This document shows, piece by piece, positions 60,696-64,000 of a stretch of DNA of 64,000 nucleotides. The first letter of the stretch is position 1, and each line of letters starts with the position of its first letter. The position numbers and the translations under genes are program-made. This DNA is from JAAFHB01 sp963677935 (GTDB taxonomy: Bacteria > Bacteroidota > Bacteroidia > Bacteroidales > Prolixibacteraceae). Below the pieces are notes generated by a model, which saw nothing but the letters and a program-made list of their open reading frames with translations, did no database searches and was not told the DNA's origin. Where the stretch lies: contig CAXXEH010000003.1 in the NCBI GenBank assembly GCA_963677935.2, positions 496,001-560,000 on the forward strand, given 5' to 3'.

Positions 60696-62594
60696 ATGAA
60701 AATTAAATATATCGTTTTACCTCTAACATTATTGATAATAACCTTAGGTTCATGCAAAAAGGCGTTGGATATGGCGCCCGACGGTAAATTGACCATGGAT
60801 CAGGTTTTTGCCGATAATGACAAGGTTGGGGCATTCCTTAACAGTTGCTACACGAATATGCCCGCAAAGGGGACAAGGTATTATTTTTGGATGAGAGGTC
60901 CCGTTGATGCCAGTGATGATGCATGGGATACTGATGCTGAAGCTGAACCATCCCTTGTATCTGGTCGTTGCTACAATGGTGATGCTTCCGCAAGCAGTCA
61001 CCCGCTGACCAATATTAGTTCTGATATGGGAAATGGCGATTACTATGCCAGGTACTGGAATGCCATCCGAAATTGTGCTTTATTTATCAGTCGGATCGAC
61101 AAAGCTACGGTAGCGAGCGAAACCGACAGAAAACGTTGGAAAGCTGAGGCACATCTGCTCAGGGCTTATTATTACTCTGAGTTGTTAAAATGGTTCGGTC
61201 CTTCGCTTGCAATTGAAAAAGAGCCTTATAATTTTAGCGACGATTTTACCAAATTAAAGAAAGAGAGTTATTATGACGTAGTTAAATTTATCATGTCGGA
61301 TTGCGACGTGGCTTTAGGTACCGCGGAATTGCCCTGGAGAATATTTTCAGATAGGGAGGCAGGTCGTGTCAATAAAGCAATGGCTGAGGCAATTAAATCG
61401 AAAATGATCCTTTTTGCCGCCAGTCCGCTCAACAATGGCGGAAAAGATTACTGGCAGGAGGCTTATACTGTTAACCAGGCCTCTTTGGCAAATCTTAAAG
61501 CAAACGGTTATGCCCTTTATAATACTGTAAATTTTCCACAGACTTTTCTTTCGGATGTTGCATTTATTGGAACGACCAAGAATACAGCGGCTGCCATTTA
61601 TAATGAATATTTTTGCAATTCAATGGCCTATTCGTCCACTCCGGTAGACCAGGAAACAATCTATCAGAGCCGCGATGGTCAGGGTAATATCTGGAATATT
61701 GATGGTATTGGCGCACAGGACGGATACAAATCGGGTACTTGCCCTTCGCAGGAGTTGGTCGATTCGTATGAAACAAGCGACGGACAGCCAGTTCTTAATC
61801 TGGCGTCACCATATCTGGATGATCAACATTTACAGCCAAATTACAATACTGCAAATACGTTGTATTCTCAGGCTAATCCTTATGCGAACAGGGATCCCCG
61901 TTTCTATGCTTCTATTTATTATAATGGTTCAAAAAGGAAATGTTTCTGGAGTTTTCCAGAGGATGCTAAATCATATGAGAACTATCCGGCCGCAACAGGC
62001 AACAGGACCAGAATTATTGCTACCTATATTGACGAGCCACAAACTGGTATCCACGCGACAACCAGAAAGGCAACCCGTACCGGTTATTTTGAAAGGAAGT
62101 TCCTCCACCCGAATTCTGGAGGTGACAATCCAGTAGGCGGCGCCAATCACAAACTTTTCAGACTTGGTGAAGTTATTCTCAATTTTGCTGAAGCTGCCGC
62201 CAATGCTGGTAAGCTGGCCGAAGCAACTACAGCTGTAAATGAAATCAGAGCCAGAGCAGGTATGCCGGCTTTACCATCCAATTTATCAAAAGACGATTTA
62301 ATCCTGCGCATTAAGAATGAACGCAGAGTCGAACTGGCGTTGGAAGAAAACCGTTACTTCGATGTTCGTCGCTGGTCATTACCTACAGGAGATCTGGCCA
62401 AAACAGACCGTTGGGTAACAGCAATGGCAATTACCAGAAAATCTGATGGCACCTTTTCTTATGCCCGTCGTACGGTTCGTGCCAATGAGCGTAAGAATTA
62501 CACCAATAAGTGGCTCTATTTACCCATTCCACTGAATGAGGCAAATGCTTTAAAATCCAGTACTGGTGTTGATTGGCAAAATGTGGGTTGGTAG
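60696..62594 (+). CDS. SusD/RagB outer membrane lipoprotein
   Basis: A 632-residue SusD-like protein: lipoprotein signal (ITLGSC; Cys20), TPR-like helical N-terminus (YWNAIRNCALFISRIDKATV, RWKAEAHLLRAYYYSELLKW), RagB domain, and C-terminal LGEVILNFAEAAANAGKLAE, NEIRARAGMPALP, IKNERRVELALEENRYFDVR RW. The last pattern is strongly diagnostic. Binds glycans above the SusC pore (established). Directly behind susC, ahead of a second susC. Confidence 0.96.
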   Translation: MKIKYIVLPLTLLIITLGSCKKALDMAPDGKLTMDQVFADNDKVGAFLNSCYTNMPAKGTRYYFWMRGPVDASDDAWDTDAEAEPSLVSGRCYNGDASASSHPLTNISSDMGNGDYYARYWNAIRNCALFISRIDKATVASETDRKRWKAEAHLLRAYYYSELLKWFGPSLAIEKEPYNFSDDFTKLKKESYYDVVKFIMSDCDVALGTAELPWRIFSDREAGRVNKAMAEAIKSKMILFAASPLNNGGKDYWQEAYTVNQASLANLKANGYALYNTVNFPQTFLSDVAFIGTTKNTAAAIYNEYFCNSMAYSSTPVDQETIYQSRDGQGNIWNIDGIGAQDGYKSGTCPSQELVDSYETSDGQPVLNLASPYLDDQHLQPNYNTANTLYSQANPYANRDPRFYASIYYNGSKRKCFWSFPEDAKSYENYPAATGNRTRIIATYIDEPQTGIHATTRKATRTGYFERKFLHPNSGGDNPVGGANHKLFRLGEVILNFAEAAANAGKLAEATTAVNEIRARAGMPALPSNLSKDDLILRIKNERRVELALEENRYFDVRRWSLPTGDLAKTDRWVTAMAITRKSDGTFSYARRTVRANERKNYTNKWLYLPIPLNEANALKSSTGVDWQNVGW

Positions 62595-62620
62595 CAATTA
62601 TAGTTATTTAAAGCCTTAAA

Positions 62621-64000
62621 ATGATAAATTATATGATACATAAATTAACGATAAAAAGAACATTGCTGCTGGCGGTTATGCTCATGTTCTCCTTTGGGAC
62701 AACGGTTAGCGCGCAGCAAATGGCAGCTTCCTTTACCGGGATTGTTACTGATGAGTTCGGAAAACCAATTGCCGGAGTAACCATCAATGATGAAAGTGGC
62801 AACATCGGAACCTCTACCAATCTTAAAGGTGAATACACCATCATGAAATCTGAAATCAAGGAGCTTGTTTTCTCCAGTTTGGGATATGCCACTCAGAAGG
62901 TGACCACTGGTGAGAATGAACGGATTGATGTTAAGTTAAAATGGGATGCCCATAAAAAGGGTGAGATTATTCAGTTGGGATATACCTCCCAGCTTCGTAA
63001 TGACATCTCGGGATCTGTGGCGACCGTTTCTGGCGCTGACCTTGAAAAGTCTCCCGTTGCAAACCTGACCCAGGCTTTTGCCGGAAGGTTAGCAGGATTA
63101 ACTACTATGGAGTTTGGATCAGAATTGTCGAGGGCAACTACAGGCTTGTATGTTCGTGGTCTTTCTGGCGCCAGGGGAAATGGTCCTTTAGTGATGATTG
63201 ATGGAATTGTTGTTTCTTATAACAGTAATGAGACGTTGGATTACATCAGCGCGAATGAGATTGAATCGATTACAATGCTCAAGGATGCTTCAACAGAAGC
63301 GATCTACGGGATTCAGGGTGCCAACGGTTTGTTGGTAATTACGACCAAACGTGGTACAAAGGGTGGTGTTCAGATCAAAGCCAGCCTTGATCAATCGATG
63401 CAGCAGGCTACAACTGTTCCAACATTTTACAATTCGGGTGATTATGCTGAGATGAGAAATCAGGCTGCTTTCAACGACGGTAAAGGTTCGAATTATTTGT
63501 TCAGCGCCGCCCAGATTGCCAGTTACCGTGCCGGTAACAACCCCAACTATCCAAACAATAACTGGTACGACAGGTATATGAAGGATTTTGCTTCAATGCA
63601 ACGTGTTGGTATTAATGTGACAGGTGGAAACGACAAAGTGCGCTACTATTCAAATATCAATTTTATGCACCAGGGTGGTCAGTTTATTACAGACCAGACT
63701 AAATATGAACCAGGCGCTAACAATACCTGGATCAATTATCGCTCAAATGTCGATATGAACCTCAATAAGTACCTTAAAGCTTATGTTCGTTTAAGTGGGA
63801 ATGTTAAAAGAGAGCGGACAGCAGGTTCAGGTAATGACGCAATTTATGCCAGCCTTTTCCAGCTTCCCCCAACAATGTACGGACCTTTAACACCCGATGT
63901 TCTTGATGCAACCACCGGCGCAGTTGTTACCCCTGGTAAAGTGATCACAACCGAAAGGGTGGCTTCACCAACCTATGGTATGCTTAACCGTTCAGGTTAT
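62621..64000 (+). CDS. Second SusC/RagA-like protein, cut by the window edge
   Basis: An open frame of 460 codons runs to the end of the window. From ATG 62621 or 62633: MIHKLTIKRTLLLAVMLMFS, signal end SAQQ, carboxypeptidase-like domain (FTGIVTDEFGKPIAGVTIND), then NEIESITMLKDASTEAIYGI and GANGLLVITTKRG. The SusC box is weak (GYTSQLRNDISGSVATV). It probably pairs with a second SusD beyond the window. Confidence 0.93.
   Translation, partial: MINYMIHKLTIKRTLLLAVMLMFSFGTTVSAQQMAASFTGIVTDEFGKPIAGVTINDESGNIGTSTNLKGEYTIMKSEIKELVFSSLGYATQKVTTGENERIDVKLKWDAHKKGEIIQLGYTSQLRNDISGSVATVSGADLEKSPVANLTQAFAGRLAGLTTMEFGSELSRATTGLYVRGLSGARGNGPLVMIDGIVVSYNSNETLDYISANEIESITMLKDASTEAIYGIQGANGLLVITTKRGTKGGVQIKASLDQSMQQATTVPTFYNSGDYAEMRNQAAFNDGKGSNYLFSAAQIASYRAGNNPNYPNNNWYDRYMKDFASMQRVGINVTGGNDKVRYYSNINFMHQGGQFITDQTKYEPGANNTWINYRSNVDMNLNKYLKAYVRLSGNVKRERTAGSGNDAIYASLFQLPPTMYGPLTPDVLDATTGAVVTPGKVITTERVASPTYGMLNRSGY

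Overview
The window comes from a member of the Bacteroidota, most likely an environmental polysaccharide degrader of the Bacteroidales/Marinilabiliales type (inference). Supporting signs are SusC/SusD pairs, a one-protein hybrid two-component regulator, CE15 and GH78 carbohydrate enzymes, TAnnTTTG-type promoters, Bacteroidota-style lipoproteins and a butyrate kinase/phosphate butyryltransferase pair. Coding density is high at both ends and falls in the AT-rich, repeat-filled middle.

Layout. 1-3.2 kb: core genes (start of a secreted protein, a stand-alone ThrRS editing domain, a CE15 esterase, butyrate kinase). 3.2-38.9 kb: a roughly 35.7-kb accessory island between butyrate kinase and its probable operon partner, phosphate butyryltransferase. 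38.9-47.4 kb: core genes on the minus strand (Ptb, a small periplasmic protein, CvfB-like S1 protein, UppP, M16 protease), then tRNA-Ser. 47.8-64 kb: plus-strand genes: a DUF1080 protein, a MazG-like protein, a hybrid two-component system, a TPR histidine kinase, and a locus of a carbohydrate-binding-like lipoprotein, SusC, SusD and a second SusC cut by the window edge.

The island holds the main discovery. Its right part (29.7-37.6 kb) looks like an integron in a phylum where integrons are not usual. A tyrosine recombinase (36170-37624) is followed on the same strand by a row of short cassettes, most with one gene. They are separated by nine imperfect palindromes of 134-155 bp built like attC sites: an outer CTAAC/GTTAG-type core box, an inner paired box and a long variable centre. 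For the intact cassettes the core at one end is the exact reverse complement of the core at the other end and differs from cassette to cassette, as expected if each cassette passed through a circle closed at that core. The inner boxes covary between sites. The recombinase resembles IntI/Xer at its C-terminus but lacks an obvious IntI-specific insertion and carries two N-terminal ARW/WxIPN modules.

Cassette cargo fits a mobile accessory pool: small membrane proteins, lipoproteins, a CdiI-like immunity protein, a Fic protein, an SMI1/KNR4 protein, a trypsin-like lipoprotein, a tightly coupled pair of P-loop ATPases (KAP plus a STAND/AAA-like protein) that is a candidate defence module, and two cassettes without a convincing ORF. 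The left part (3.3-25.3 kb) looks like an older, decaying extension: half attC-like sites, three IS91-type end remnants, a duplicated sequence with a group II intron-like hairpin, a dead higBA pair, a transposase tail and a three-copy dispersed repeat, mixed with independent genes (GH78, S41 protease, LolA-like and DUF1566 proteins).

All assignments come from reading motifs by eye; no alignment, HMM or folding program was run.
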